Source: Rotaria socialis (lineage: Eukaryota; Rotifera; Eurotatoria; Philodinida; Philodinidae). Taken from it: a DNA stretch of 64,000 nucleotides. A program made the translations under genes and the position numbers. Numbering within the stretch: the stretch's first letter is position 1; the number at the start of each line of letters is the position of its first letter. Shown here piece by piece: positions 12,221-24,483 of this stretch. The stretch lies in NCBI GenBank assembly GCA_905331475.1, contig CAJNYU010002345.1:62001-126000 (forward strand), written 5' to 3'. The notes beneath the pieces were generated by a model that did not search any database, had not been told where the DNA came from, and saw only the letters and a list, made by a program, of their open reading frames with translations.

Positions 12221-15169
12221 TTAAGTAATAGTTACAGTTAACATATTTGATGATAACGGCAATTGTAGATTTTTCGACGTTGTATTTGAATAATATCGTT
12301 TCGTATTTGTTGATTTAACAATAAGATTTGTTCGTGATGATGGTTTCAAATGCTTACGTTTACCAATTGGATGATATTGATCAATAAATCGAACTTTAGC
12401 TTGTTTAGATGATTTAATTTTTTCTTGTGTTTGCTGTTGTTGTTGTTCATCATCATCTGTACTAAGAATAATGTTATGATGTGACTGTTTTTGACGATTT
12501 AATATTATACGATTTCTAGAAGAAACTGAAGACTTTTTTTCTATATCACTTGTTTCACCATCAATATTGTCATATAAATGTTCACTTGATGATGATTCAC
12601 GCTCTTTAGTATCATCGTCTTCAATAGTAATACCGCGTAAACGTAAATGTTGTCGAAATAACTCTTCTTGTAATTTAATGGTATGTTGAAGATTATCATG
12701 CGTCGTATACATTGTCGAAGCAGCATTTAAAACACGTTCAAGTGATTCAATCTCATCTGAATATGTGCTGCTTGGCAAACTTTCAGCTGTATTATATGCA
12801 CTTGAACTGCTTTCATTGTGTTTTGTTGTTGAGATTGAACAATGATGACGAGAATAAGATGATCGTGTTGAAGATCTATCGGTTGTCGATAGAGCGGGTG
12901 ATGATAATGACTGATTAAAAGTTGGTTGAAGTGTTGCAGATATATATTCAACATCTTCTTCTGGTTGCAATGTATAATATTTTGGTTGCTAGATTAAAGA
13001 AAAAAAAAAGAATACATAGAAATTTATCAAAATATATTCAATTGCGTTTAATAAATTACCTGTTCTTGCATTTTATTTTGTGAATGTAATTGTAATTGAC
13101 TGAGAAGTTGAGTGATACTTTCATCCTATGAGAAAATAAGATAAAATTTTATGATCTTCGAGAATTTTGAACAAAAAGAAAAAACATTATTATTTTACAT
13201 GGCATTGAGATGTATCTAATAGTTGACTTGAGCAATTCAAACATATTAATGGCAAATTATTTTCATCTGTTTGAGTTGAAAAATTTTGTAATGACTTTGT
13301 ATCGCTATGAATCTATGAAATAAAAGTAACAATAACAAAGGTTCATTCAATCTGATTATAAAATCAGATGACGTTTAATATAGAAAATGCCTCGAGACAC
13401 TCTTTTATAGTTTCACTAGTAATTCTATTCACGTAATCATACTCTAGCACTTCTACTACTTTAATCCATCAAAGAAGCCTAAATAGAAAATGACATCGTC
13501 TGTCTTTGTTTTAGTTCAGTGGTGATTGTCTGGCCGCCTGAAGGTGTCTTTTATATGATCCTTCATCCATACGTCCCAGACAGACATACAAAGAGAATCT
13601 AATAAAATGAAATAAAAACGATGTAGTGGCTTCCATGATTTTAATATTGCTTTTGTTTTCAACAAGCATCTTGTCGAGAAAAACAACGGCCAAGTAGTCG
13701 AACTTCTCTACTCGTCTAGTCCTATTGAAGGACAATTATTGATATTATTTTCACCGTGACAGAAAAGAGATTAATCGTTCGATTATATCTATAAAACACT
13801 ATAGCTCTATGAAAGTTTACTCTATAGATCTATAAATCATTAATGAATACGAATTGAGAGTGAATCAATGTTGATCTGATCCCACCCTTCAACATTCGCT
13901 ATTATCGCCACCCCATGGACAAAAGAAAACAAGCAAATACATAGACATTTGATATAGCAGACAAAAAAAAACAATTATATGTTTAAAAAAAAGATTACAA
14001 TCGAATCAGGTGTTAAAACCTTTTGTTTCGTCTTGTCATTAAATTATCACTTCATTTTTTTTTGATCGAAAGCAGCTCTTGTTCTTTTGGATTTTCTTTT
14101 TCTTTTGTGCATGACTGATCAATTTACATAACACTATCATGTTAGGATAAGAACAGAAATGAACGGTTCAATTGTTCATAATTAAGTTATAGAGAACATT
14201 TTAGATAGGCCATGTGTCTTCTCACAAGTAAACGGCAAGCAAATGTCGATCTGATTATTATTTCAAAGTGAACAAATACACAAACATGTGGCTAGTTTTA
14301 TATGATGATTGACGTTTGAGCGTCTGTAGAACATAAGAATTAACTAACTAAGAAAGCTAATTTAAATAAAGAATCATGAAACATGAAGACATATGAAAAG
14401 ATGTGATAGACGGAGTACTTCTTCTCAGTTTTTTTTGAATGTCAAAAAAAAAGAATGATTCTGTACATGTTTTTCTTGTCTAAATCCCTTTTATGTTAAA
14501 TAAACAAAATAGATTAAACTTAAACTATAATTGAATCCCTAAGGATATAGTCAATTAATCCCTTTAAAATATCTTGTTTATTTTCTTTCGTATATCTCAT
14601 TAAATAAATATGATTTGGAATCAAATTATAAAAATAATAATTATTTTTCTTTTACCTTTTTCTGTTGTTGATTTTTATAAATAAGATGAGCCATTTTCTT
14701 TTTATTCTGTTGTAGTTCATTAAATAATATTCCAATACGTTTAAGTAGTTCACGTTCTTTTCGTTCGTGTCGTAACGTTAATTCCTCAATAATAGTTTTT
14801 AATTGTTCAATTGTTTTTGATTTCTCATCAAGCATATGTTTTGTAGTCATCATATTAACCGATGGCTGTTGCTTATTGGAACGAGATAATATTGGCGAAT
14901 TGAACATATTGTCAATCTAGAATATATAGAGAGATTATTGATCAACATGTACATGTGAAAGGGAAATGATCGACACCGTAATTTATATACGAGTCTATAT
15001 GTGAAAGAGAAGGACATCCGTCTCGTATCAAAACGGATTTGCATATATGCTCGAGAGTATCAAGTTATCATTATTGAAACAATTTGTCTATGCAAGATAT
15101 TTACACCATGAATATGAGAAAAAGAATAAGTTTAAGCTGAGTCGATCGATCCCATTTACTTACCAACAT
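12221..15169 (-). CDS. Coiled-coil protein, possibly CCDC92/CCDC74-like
   Basis: Minus-strand exons 14656-14916, 13199-13312, 13060-13125 and 12221-12988 are all in phase 0 with good splice sites. A first exon ending at 15164 (ATG TTG|GTAAGT) would supply a start at 15169 and give about 404 residues, but it has upstream ATGs and is tentative. The 14656-14916 exon is a strong coiled coil (IEQLKTIIEELTLRHERKER) resembling the CCDC92/74 domain in the spacing of its LxxELxQ...KK stretch. That assignment is weak. Next come a Cys-bearing linker (LICLNCSSQLL), then a Ser-rich, basic tail with a short poly-Gln tract, mostly disordered. The intron between 13312 and 14656 is unusually long at 1.3 kb. 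A cytoskeletal or centriolar role is plausible but inferred. Confidence 0.6.
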
Positions 15170-18100
15170 ACATCAAGATATGATGTTCATCTTCATTCTT
15201 TTTCCTCTATGTGAAAGAACAGTCTTCTTGCTCAATTGTCGAGTTATGAACAAGAAAAAAATGCGAGAAGAGAAGAGAAAAAACCAAGGAAAAGAAAGAG
15301 AGAGAGAGAGAGAAGCTCTTTCGCTTTCTAATTATATAACATTGATCTAACCTGACACATGCATACACCAGCATTTTTTTCTCTACACATCATGCGTTTC
15401 CTGTTTTACGTTCATTCATTCATTCTTAAGGCAGATACAATTCACGAGTCGTGTATTGTTTGTACATCTGCATACATAACCTCCTCCCTTCCTTTGTCTA
15501 AGCTTTTGCATGTACACACACACACAAATATACGTATATATACACATCCATACATACAGGGCAGGTTCAACAAGATTGATTTTTTTCTTTCTTTCTTTCT
15601 TTCTTTCTCTTGTTTCTCTCTTGGTGCAATCTGACTATTGACTCTAAAGATTACACACCAACTCTATACGTTTTAAAGGATAGTGATGGTTTTATGCCAC
15701 TATGTATACATACATACATATAGCTATATATGTATGTGTGTATGCTTGTATATCGTTCTTAAGTCAGGATAACAAGGCAATTGTCTAGGTTTCTTTCTAT
15801 TGTTTGTCTGATTAATTAATTTGACATGAACAGGTGTCATATTCTATATTCATGCGTCGATGACTTAGAGTGAGAGTGTTCTACTGATGGGATACTTTCA
15901 CAGCTCGTCAAAAATAATTACTCTAAGGCAAACTACAATGAGAAAAATAATTGTTGCTAATAGCTACCTTTTAGAAAGACTAAAAGCAAGCAAATATCGT
16001 GCCAGTTTTTTATCGAAATATGACCGTATCTGTTCCACATTTTTATTTATATGATAAAGTATCAGGTGCCTATTTCAACATACTAATTTATTCATGAGAA
16101 TAACAGTTAGTTCGTTTTTTTTGTTTTGTTTATATATGTCATGTGATGGTGCCAGATTGGGATGAACACTCGTTAACGAATGACAGACTCATATTCATTT
16201 GCATGTGGAACATCAACAATCTTCTTCTCAACAATTGTTATTCTAAATGATTACACACTCGCTATGACTAGGATGATTAGATAAACAGATTCACTTGTAT
16301 TCCCATAGACGCACATTCATAATGAACCAAAAAGAAAAACGACAACGAAGAGGATGAAGAAAAAAATATATTCGCTTGAAAATTTCCTAGCGAACGTCAA
16401 ATTATTAAAGAGCATGTATAATTTCTTTACTAAGTAGAACGACGCGTCAGTTCCGGAAATGGATACGTTCGTATGCTTAACATAATAGAAGGTTATATTA
16501 ATAGTACAGTGAATGTCCTTCATAGAGCAACACTCACTGGTGGTGATAGTAGTAATGCGCACATAGTGTGTGTGAAGCGATTGCATAATGAATGAAGCGT
16601 GTATATATATATATAGGGAGAGAGAGAGAGAAACATAGGCAAGTATCATAATATAACACACAAGTGGAATCTTTGTTTCACATCCATTTATACTTGCATA
16701 CATGACGATGAAATAACGATAAAAAAAAAGAAAGACAAAGAATGAGCGACCTTGATTAGAGGTATTTTACAAATGTCACGAGTGCATGTACATATATATA
16801 TGCGGCACTTCGAGGCACAACAGAAACGCGAACTACTACTGATTATTATAGACTACAAAAAAAGAAGTAATGAATGGGTAAGACTGTAATAATAATAATA
16901 ATAATAATAGTGACGATAATAGTGATTAGCACCTTTAGGTGTGTTCTTGAGTTTCTTTCTCTCTTTCAAGTGGTAATAGACGACATGTGAGACAGCATTG
17001 AATTGATAAAGGTCACATAGACAGGTTAAACAAATTGGCGGCGCGACTCTTCATGACAAAATCTCATGTATATATACATGAGTCTTGTCAAATGTTTAAT
17101 TATACTTCGAAACACAGAATCTCAATACAAATAGCGACGCGAACGTGTCAATCAATAGAAAAACTGAACAATAATGAACAAGAGAATATGAACAACGAAA
17201 AAGATGGAGAATAAGAATAGTTTCCCATTAGAAGCACTATGATGGCAAGCATTCATATCTGGCTTCTTCGTCTTAATATTAATCTATCGTTCAATTATTG
17301 TTGAATCTTTTTTTCAATTAAAATTGAACTTCTACAGTTGAATGAGCCGTGAAAGGTCGTTTCACGGGTCATCATCAATCGCTGTTCAATTTAGATATTG
17401 TGAAGAAGAAGACATGAACAGACGTTCACCTCTTGAACAACATCAAACGAAAGAAATAACTATTGATATGTCTAATTTTAATCATGCTTTATCCTAATCG
17501 GTGTCTTCCGCATTGATTAACATTCATATGGCGTCATATTTTCTTTTTCTTCTAGTATTTAAACTAAAACCTCACAAAAGAAATTTCAAGATCACACATA
17601 CAATAAAATATTCTACGGATGATCATTTCATAAGAATCTTTTCTTTTTTCGACTAGTAATAAGAATAGGAATGAAAAATCTCGTAAAACAAATAGTATCA
17701 TTGATAGTGCTACATATATAATATCCTGTATATGAGATATCCGGTCATGATTGTCTACATGCAATATGTTTGAATCGATTCGTGATGACACACGCAATGA
17801 TCTAACCACATTCATTGACGCCCTATGCTTGATAACTTGTCAAAATGCTTTTCCTTCCTACCTATTTAACACCTTTCACCTGTCATTATCATTCTATAAT
17901 TACATTTTCATTTTTTAATTCTCAATACAATGAACCAGTAGTACTTTCTACTGCATGTATATAGAAAATATGTACGTTTGAATCAAAATTATCATATTAG
18001 AAAATTTATATAAATCATGTGATGATCAAAAGAATATCCGGTGACACCACATAGACGTTTCCTCTTGTGCATTGAAGAAAAAAAAGAAGCCGAGACAAAA

Positions 18101-19666
18101 ATCGAATCTACCATTCGCATTAGTAGCTACAAAGAATAGAAGATGAACATCGTGAGATCAATATTAGCGTTCGACTTCTCCTAATGATAATGATGATTGA
18201 CAAGTGCAAAAAACTAGCCCTGCCGGCTGTTCAGCACCAATCACACAGACAGTTATCGTGTGAGAAAGACAGAACGAAAAAAAAAAGAATTAAGGTGTCA
18301 GACAAGCGCGTGTGATGTTATCAATGTTGATATCAATCACCTGATATAAGCGTCTCTCATTTTATCAAAATCCCAAGTCATAAAATAACAACCTTCCGGT
18401 TTCACTTACCTACTACGCCACTATAGCACGCAATGATGGACGTGTGATGGATTTCATGCAGAGAAGCAAGGTAATTTTCTTGTACCACAGCAATACGATG
18501 AGCGTATAATGAAAGAAAGAAAGAAGGGATCAAAGGTCAATTGACATACTTGTTGTTACTTCAATTCTGATGAATGAGAAAAGTGCTGTTTTGTTTGTAT
18601 CTTGTCTCTTACATAAGCATACTGATGTACAAACAATGAGTATATACTTGATGGCGTTCATAGATGATTGTTACTCATTCTATCTATGTAATTCTACTAT
18701 CTTTAATGCATGCCTTAGTTTATTCCTGAAGATTACATCATCATTTTAAAAAATTACATGCATTAAATCCGTTGTTACAACTTCAAAAGAGAAAAGGAAG
18801 CTAACACGAAACAATGTTCATAATGACAGAGTAATATGTTCAGAGTACACATTACTGAGATAATAAATTTTCTTTGCAATTGAGACAAATTTTTCGAAAT
18901 GCTAACATTTTATCCTATCTAATTCAACACATGAAGAAATCTGTTTGCCTGTAATGTAGATATAAATGACAAATTGTCAAGAATAAACCAATTGTTAACA
19001 TTGACATAGCCATTGATAAAATTCTCCGAAATAAAGTCTCGTGAAGTAACTATCATAACTGATGAATACCTTCCAAATTTCATTATAAGGAAATTTCTGG
19101 AATGCTTGACAAATCTTATAAGTACTTGTGGTCGTCATAGGTCATCGAAGCCACAGAATGACTGTTTTATTAAAAAACTAAATAATCAAATTTCGTCATA
19201 GAATTCACATGATCGGCAGTAACGAATTGCACTAACGATACTATCAAGGTTTAATCTGCAAAAGAGATCCATACATTGAGGTATTGAATTTCTCGCGCAG
19301 ATATTCTCTTGACCCGAATAGATTACAAAAATCCAGTGTACTTCGAAATTTGATCTCTTTTCAAAAGAATATTTCTCGATTTAAACTCATGATATTCTGC
19401 TTGAAAAAAACTGCTTTTAATTGAATTTTTGTTCTTTAATTTTTGAGTAAATAATTAAGACTGGATAGATAATTTATTAAACTAGTTACTTAGCGGTAGA
19501 GAGCGTTAACTCAAATAATTTTCTTGTTGCTAGTCGAATTTTAGTGCAACTTGAATTCAATGTTGTCAAAAAATATATTATTTATAGAATAGAATTATCA
19601 GTAAATATTTATTGGGGTTAGTTTGGAAAGAAAAATACAAATATCGAATGAATGGAAAATCTATGA
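15170..19666. other. Long gene-poor region
   Basis: About 4.5 kb with no convincing exon. It has simple repeats (AG runs near 15299-15314, CTTT near 15584-15608, AG near 16617-16632, an AAT run near 16888-16908) and the palindrome at 17054. A consensus donor-like AG|GTAAGTG lies on the minus strand near 18410 and could mark an untranslated first exon of the 12221-15169 gene. I could not extend it. Confidence 0.4.
17054..17090. repeat. Near-perfect 37-bp palindrome
   Basis: A perfect 20-bp core CTCATGTATATATACATGAG (17063-17082) is flanked by TGACAA and TTGTCA, which pair with each other across it. It could form a hairpin or cruciform. No adjacent gene explains it. Confidence 0.7.
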
Positions 19667-21067
19667 TTAACCGATCTTTGCTTTCGCTTGTTCGAAACGT
19701 CTCATTTCATTTGTAATTGCTGTGAAGTCATGAATAAACATATGAACCTTAAATAATCAATATAAAAAGTAATTATGATATATAATCGTATGAATAATTT
19801 TACTCTATCTAATTGTTGTCGAACTCGTCTTATTGGATCTTCAACTTCAGGACCTTCTTCTTCTTTTTCAGTCTTCTGTTGACGAACTACAAGCTGTTGT
19901 AAATTACGTACAGCTCTAAAATTGTCCAAAGAAACATTATAGCTAAATAGATTTTAAGAAATTGTCCAATTTACAAGATAACATTGCCAAGTAGCAATGT
20001 TTTTTCAGCAGCAGTTGATTGAATGAAGTTCCATTCATTTTCAGCACGTCTTGCTTCAATTTCAGCTCGTTCAAGTTCATGTTGTAAATCGCCAATGCGA
20101 TTATTTAATATTAAAATTTCATTATTTGTTTTCTACAGAATCAAATATTTTGAAATCAAATACCAAAGGCGTATACGATTGAACATACTTGTATAAATGC
20201 TTCTCGTTTTCGACGTAAAGTCTCTAATTGGTCTTCACGTTGATTTTGAATTTCTAATAAAGACTAAACAAAAACGAATACAATCTTTCGAATAGAAAAC
20301 GATAAACTTACTTCTTTGTTTGTTTTTAATGTTGTATAACGATCAATTAATTCTCGAATTTCTTGAAATTCATCTGCTGTTTCAACAGTCTGAAAATAGA
20401 ATTTACAAAATAAGAAATATTAAAAACTGTAAACATACTTTTTCAAGATATTTATTATGACTAGCAAATTTACCAATCCGAGCTAATAACTCTTCTTTTT
20501 TATGTTTTAAATCATCGATTTCCGATTGTAACTTTTCAATATCTTTATCTTTGATTGCTGCAAGTTCACGTTCATCTTGTGCTCGTTTGAGTGCTCGCAT
20601 TCGTTTTGAATCAAGTTCCTAAAATAGAATCATTTATTTTCTCATTTTTGTTTGAATTTGAATATTAGGAATACACACATTTATGTATTTTTCAAAGTTT
20701 GCTAAACTGTCTCGTAGTTCATGTTCTTTTGTATTTAATTTTTCACGACGTAATTTTAAACTTTGCATTTTTAATTTAAATTCCTTTAATATATTAATAT
20801 GACAAAAATAAATAATATCGTAACAAAACGTTTTATTTATTTGAATAAATTACTTCTTTTTGGTTAGCCAATAAAGTTTCAGCTTCTGTAACTTCACGTT
20901 GTTTTTCCAACAATCGTGAAGTCGACGATAAATGTTCATGATCACGTTCGGGCGGTGCTCTAAAAAATCAAAATTAGGAAGTAGTTAAACAGAATATTTT
21001 CTGTTTCTTACATTGCCAATTCTTTGCTTAAAGCTGTTCGAAAATAATCTTCCATGAATGACGTCAT
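19667..21067 (-). CDS. CCDC42/CFAP73-family coiled-coil ciliary protein
   Basis: Nine minus-strand exons: 21012-21067, 20854-20959, 20679-20783, 20439-20618, 20312-20389, 20189-20263, 19975-20132, 19804-19915, 19667-19747. Phases join to 316 residues, close to the usual length of CCDC42 and CFAP73. Nearly the whole protein is helical coiled coil with the DUF4200-type core: NFEKYINELDSKRMRALKRA, then DKDIEKL, then FASHNKYLEKTVETADEFQE. CFAP73 (MIA2) and its partner CFAP100 form the modifier-of-inner-arms complex on axonemal doublets. CCDC42 acts at the manchette and connecting piece of vertebrate sperm. I cannot separate the two subtypes by eye. The start is the first ATG of the exon. A TCTTCAG acceptor-like site lies a few bases upstream. 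The gene sits 216 bp downstream of the cysteine-rich membrane gene. Confidence 0.85.
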
Positions 21068-21282
21068 GATTATATCTGAAGATAGAAGGATACGAAAAAA
21101 CAAAACTTTCCTACTTCATTATATCAACTATATGTATCGAAAAAAGCGAGAAGAAAAATAACAATCGAGATTTTCAATTATACTGCCTGATAAAGAGAAA
21201 AAAACAACAAATGCAAAAACACATATTAGTACACGAGATTTGTTTTTTTGAAAATTTATATGATATTCGTTTTAATTAGTAG

Positions 21283-22012
21283 TTATCTGTCATCCATATC
21301 TTGATTTGGATACGTTTGTTGGCAAGCAAAACACAAACAATTAACATTACTATCCGTTGGGGCACAAATACAATTATTTCCACAACACTAAAATAAAATT
21401 TTTTGTTTTTTCTAAAACTAATTGCAGAAAAGATTTTAACTTACAGTGCAACATTGTCCATTACAGCATGCTTCACATGTAATAACATCAGCAAAATCCA
21501 TTGACTATAGATAGATAGATAGATGTATATGTAAAAAAGAACAAAGTTTTCGAAAATTTCTATTGTTGTAACATACTCCCCGTTTTGGACAACATGCATC
21601 AAGACATGATTCAATCGATGTCGTACGACAACAATCACATGTTTCAGCACATGCTGCGCAACATTCTTGGCAACCCAAACATTGAACGCCGCTTCCTTTA
21701 TAATTACAACAATCTCGAAGCATACCACGAGACTTGAAAATTATAAATATAAAATAGAACAAAATCAATTGAAAAAATTGCGTTTACCTTGAGAATCTCT
21801 CGAAAAAGAATCAAAAGGATGAGAAGAAATATGAGACAACACAGTATAATAACGAAGATATATGGTGGAGCTAAGTGAAGATTTGTATTATAAATACTAC
21901 TGATGCCGCCAGGTAAAAACGTAGTAGGCTATACAAAAAAAAAGTTGTAATTCATATACATTTCGTTTTTATTTGTAAAATTGAATTAAAATACTTGTAC
22001 GGTAGACGACAT
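21283..22012 (-). CDS. Single-pass membrane protein with cysteine-rich tail
   Basis: Five minus-strand exons (21995-22012, 21788-21928, 21577-21732, 21445-21504, 21283-21387) join in frame to 159 residues. A short N-terminus (MSSTVQPTTFLPGG) is followed by one hydrophobic segment, [20 protein letters not shown], at about residues 29-48, then a roughly 110-residue tail containing about 25 cysteines in CC and CxxC groups such as CLGCQECCAACAETCDCC. There is no cleavable signal; short N-terminus plus FREILK after the segment suggests the tail is cytosolic, where such cysteines would be acylated or bind metal. If the tail were luminal they would form disulfides. I do not recognise the family. It lies between two ciliary genes and shares a short divergent upstream region with RSPH1, so a role in ciliated cells is a reasonable guess. 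Confidence 0.75.
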
Positions 22013-22301
22013 TTTGAAATAATTATTCAATCATAAAGATTATTTTTCTTTCAGCTTATGATTGAGTATTCTTTTTTTTTGCATGTACTCGTTCATTTCT
22101 TATTTTCCTTCTATGACAGTGCCTCCACTCATGTAAATGTGTCGACAATAATTTACGAATGCAGTTGGATGTACCGTAAGCATGGCAATGACTTTTGTTG
22201 TTAGGAAAATTTATGATGCGAATGGCTGACACTAAAGAATATTTTATCACTGCCATCAAAGGTATTCTATTCATTTCAGCACACTCTTTTATTAACCTAC
22301 C
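22013..22301. promoter_or_regulatory. Divergent promoter region, RSPH1 and Cys-rich gene
   Basis: Only 289 bp separate the two start codons, which point away from each other, so regulation is probably shared. An acceptor-like ATTCATTTCAG ends at about 22279, just 5' of the RSPH1 start. It could be a splice site for a 5' untranslated exon or for spliced-leader addition. Confidence 0.45.
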
Positions 22302-24483
22302 ATGGCTGACGACGAAGAAGAAGTGGGCGAAGAAGAAAATACAAACAATTTAGGCGTATGAATATTTTACTTTATTTTTCTATCTTCTTTACTGACTAGA
22401 TATTCTATTTTTTTATGTAATTTTTTTTTGTCAGTCTTATGAAGGCGATCGTAATGAAAAAAATGAACGTCATGGCTTTGGAAAAGCTACATTGCCTAAC
22501 GGAGACACCTACGAAGGTCAATATCAAAACGGAAAACGACATGGTACTGGAACATATCGATTTTCAAATACCGCACGTTATGTTGGTAAGCGTTTATTGT
22601 TTAACCTTGATCATATTGTAGTATGTTTACTTTTCTTTCTCGTTTTTGAAAATCAAAGGTGAATATGTAAAGAATAAACGACATGGAAAAGGTATATTTT
22701 ACTATCCAGATGGATCGAAGTATGATGGCGAATGGAATGAGAACGTTCGTGAAGGTCACGGTACATATACATATCCCAATAATGATACTTATGCAGGAGA
22801 ATGGAAAAATCATCAAAGACACGGCAAAGGAACATATACTTATGCAGCTACAAGTATATAATACTTCGATTAAATTTGTCAAGTTTTTTTTTGAGTCTTC
22901 AAATCTATCTGTTTTTAATAGAAGCTCAGTATATTGGTACATGGAATGCTGGTAAACGACAAGGCCCTGGTGAGCTACAATTCAATCACTACAAATTTGT
23001 TGGCAAATTTCGTGAAAATTATGTAAGTAATCAGATAGAAATCGTCAAATAATAATCGTTAAGTCAAAAAACATCTTATTTTCAAAGAATCCATTGACTC
23101 GTTGATTATTTTCTACAAGAATAGATCTTTATTCATTATGTTGACAATATCAAATTTATAATGATTAACAACAATTTTTATTTTTTTATTGCAGCCAAAA
23201 GGTAAAGGGAAATTCGTTTTCAAAAATGGATATCAACAAAATGGTGAATATCATATAACATCAACAGTAAGTCATTTTTCATTGTAAACTGTCAATAATT
23301 GAAAACTTGAGCAATAGTTTTTCTTTCAAAATTTTTATATGATTAGATAGAGACTAACGAACTCTACAAGATTATAGATAAGACAACAAAGCTCAAATAT
23401 TCCTTTGACCTATATAAAAGTTACGTGAACTTCTTAAAATTGCGTGAGAAATCAAGTTTTATTCTATAGAGAAAATGTACTGTTTTCCTTTCAATGAACA
23501 AGTTCTTTTCAAGTATTTTATTTGACCTGGAAGCCTGTAAAGTTGATTTTCAGGCTAGGCGTAAGAGCTTGTAAAAGAAAAAATTAACATTTATGTTTTC
23601 TTTTTACAAGCTTTTATACTTAGTCTTAATAATCAAAATTTATAGGCTTCTAAATCACATGAAATACGTGAAAAAAGCTTATTCATTGAAAGAAAAACAG
23701 TATATTATCACTATAGGATAAAATTTGATTTCTCACGCACCTTTAGGAAGTTCATGTAACTTTTGCATCGGTCAAAGAAAGACTTTGGCTTTGTTTTCTT
23801 ATCTATAATCTTGTAGAGTTCGTCAGTCTCTATCTAATCATATAAAAATATTGAAAGAAAAACTTGCGTTCGAGTTTTCTATTGCTGACAATTAATAAAA
23901 TAAAATAAATTTCAGGCCACTGAAGATGATACAGATGCACCACCTGAAGTACACTACAAGTGGATTGCACGTGATGTCGTTGCCACCGAACAAGAACAAC
24001 CGTACGATTTAGACGATGAACAAGTAGAAACAGATAGATCACTAGGTAATTTCAGTATTCGATTTTCATTTTTGTCTTCATAAATCGCATAGCGAGAATC
24101 GATAAGTAAAATGAGTAAGAAAATTTGATTACATGATTTTATGCTCTTAATTTATTGTTTAATTAAAACTACCCATAAATAACTTCATATTCTGATTTTT
24201 AGAAAAAGATACTATGCAAAATAGCAATGTTGTCGCTGGTAAAAATGATTTTATTTTTCTAGGATTTATTAAGCTAAAATTGTGTATATAGATGCTGATC
24301 AAATTGACAATGAATTGCATGCTGAAACAGGAGATGGAGCCGATGGAAACGAAGAAAATGATGAACTTCGACAATCTAATGATGGTAAATTAAATCTCTT
24401 TTTTTAATGTATTTTTCATGGCTTCAAATTATTCTATTTATTTAGATATTCCAGGTGAAGAACAATTTGAAGAAGACGGATGA
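22302..24483 (+). CDS. RSPH1: Radial spoke head protein 1 homolog
   Basis: Nine exons (22302-22355, 22435-22585, 22659-22853, 22922-23022, 23195-23266, 23916-24045, 24203-24238, 24292-24384, 24446-24483) join in frame to 289 residues (human RSPH1 is about 309). An acidic N-terminus leads into six MORN repeats of the form YxGxxxxxxRHGxGxxxxPxGD, for example [21 protein letters not shown] linker then precedes an Asp/Glu-rich tail. RSPH1 is a component of the radial spoke head that transmits signals from the central pair to dynein arms in motile cilia. Intron 5 (23267-23915) is about ten times longer than its neighbours because it contains a foldback element. A polyadenylation hexamer AATAAA lies at 24529-24534. 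Confidence 0.94.
23291..23893. mobile_element. Foldback element filling an RSPH1 intron
   Basis: Two long inverted arms (roughly 23291-23510 and 23665-23893) match across more than 190 bp with scattered mismatches. Matching marks are GATTAGATAGAGACTAACGA on the left against its inverted GACTGACGA version on the right, and TGCGTGAGAAATCAA further in. The short centre is itself palindromic (CTTGTAAAAGAAAAAA against its inverse). No coding sequence. It occupies most of a 649-nt intron, so the pre-mRNA should form a very long hairpin. Confidence 0.85.
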
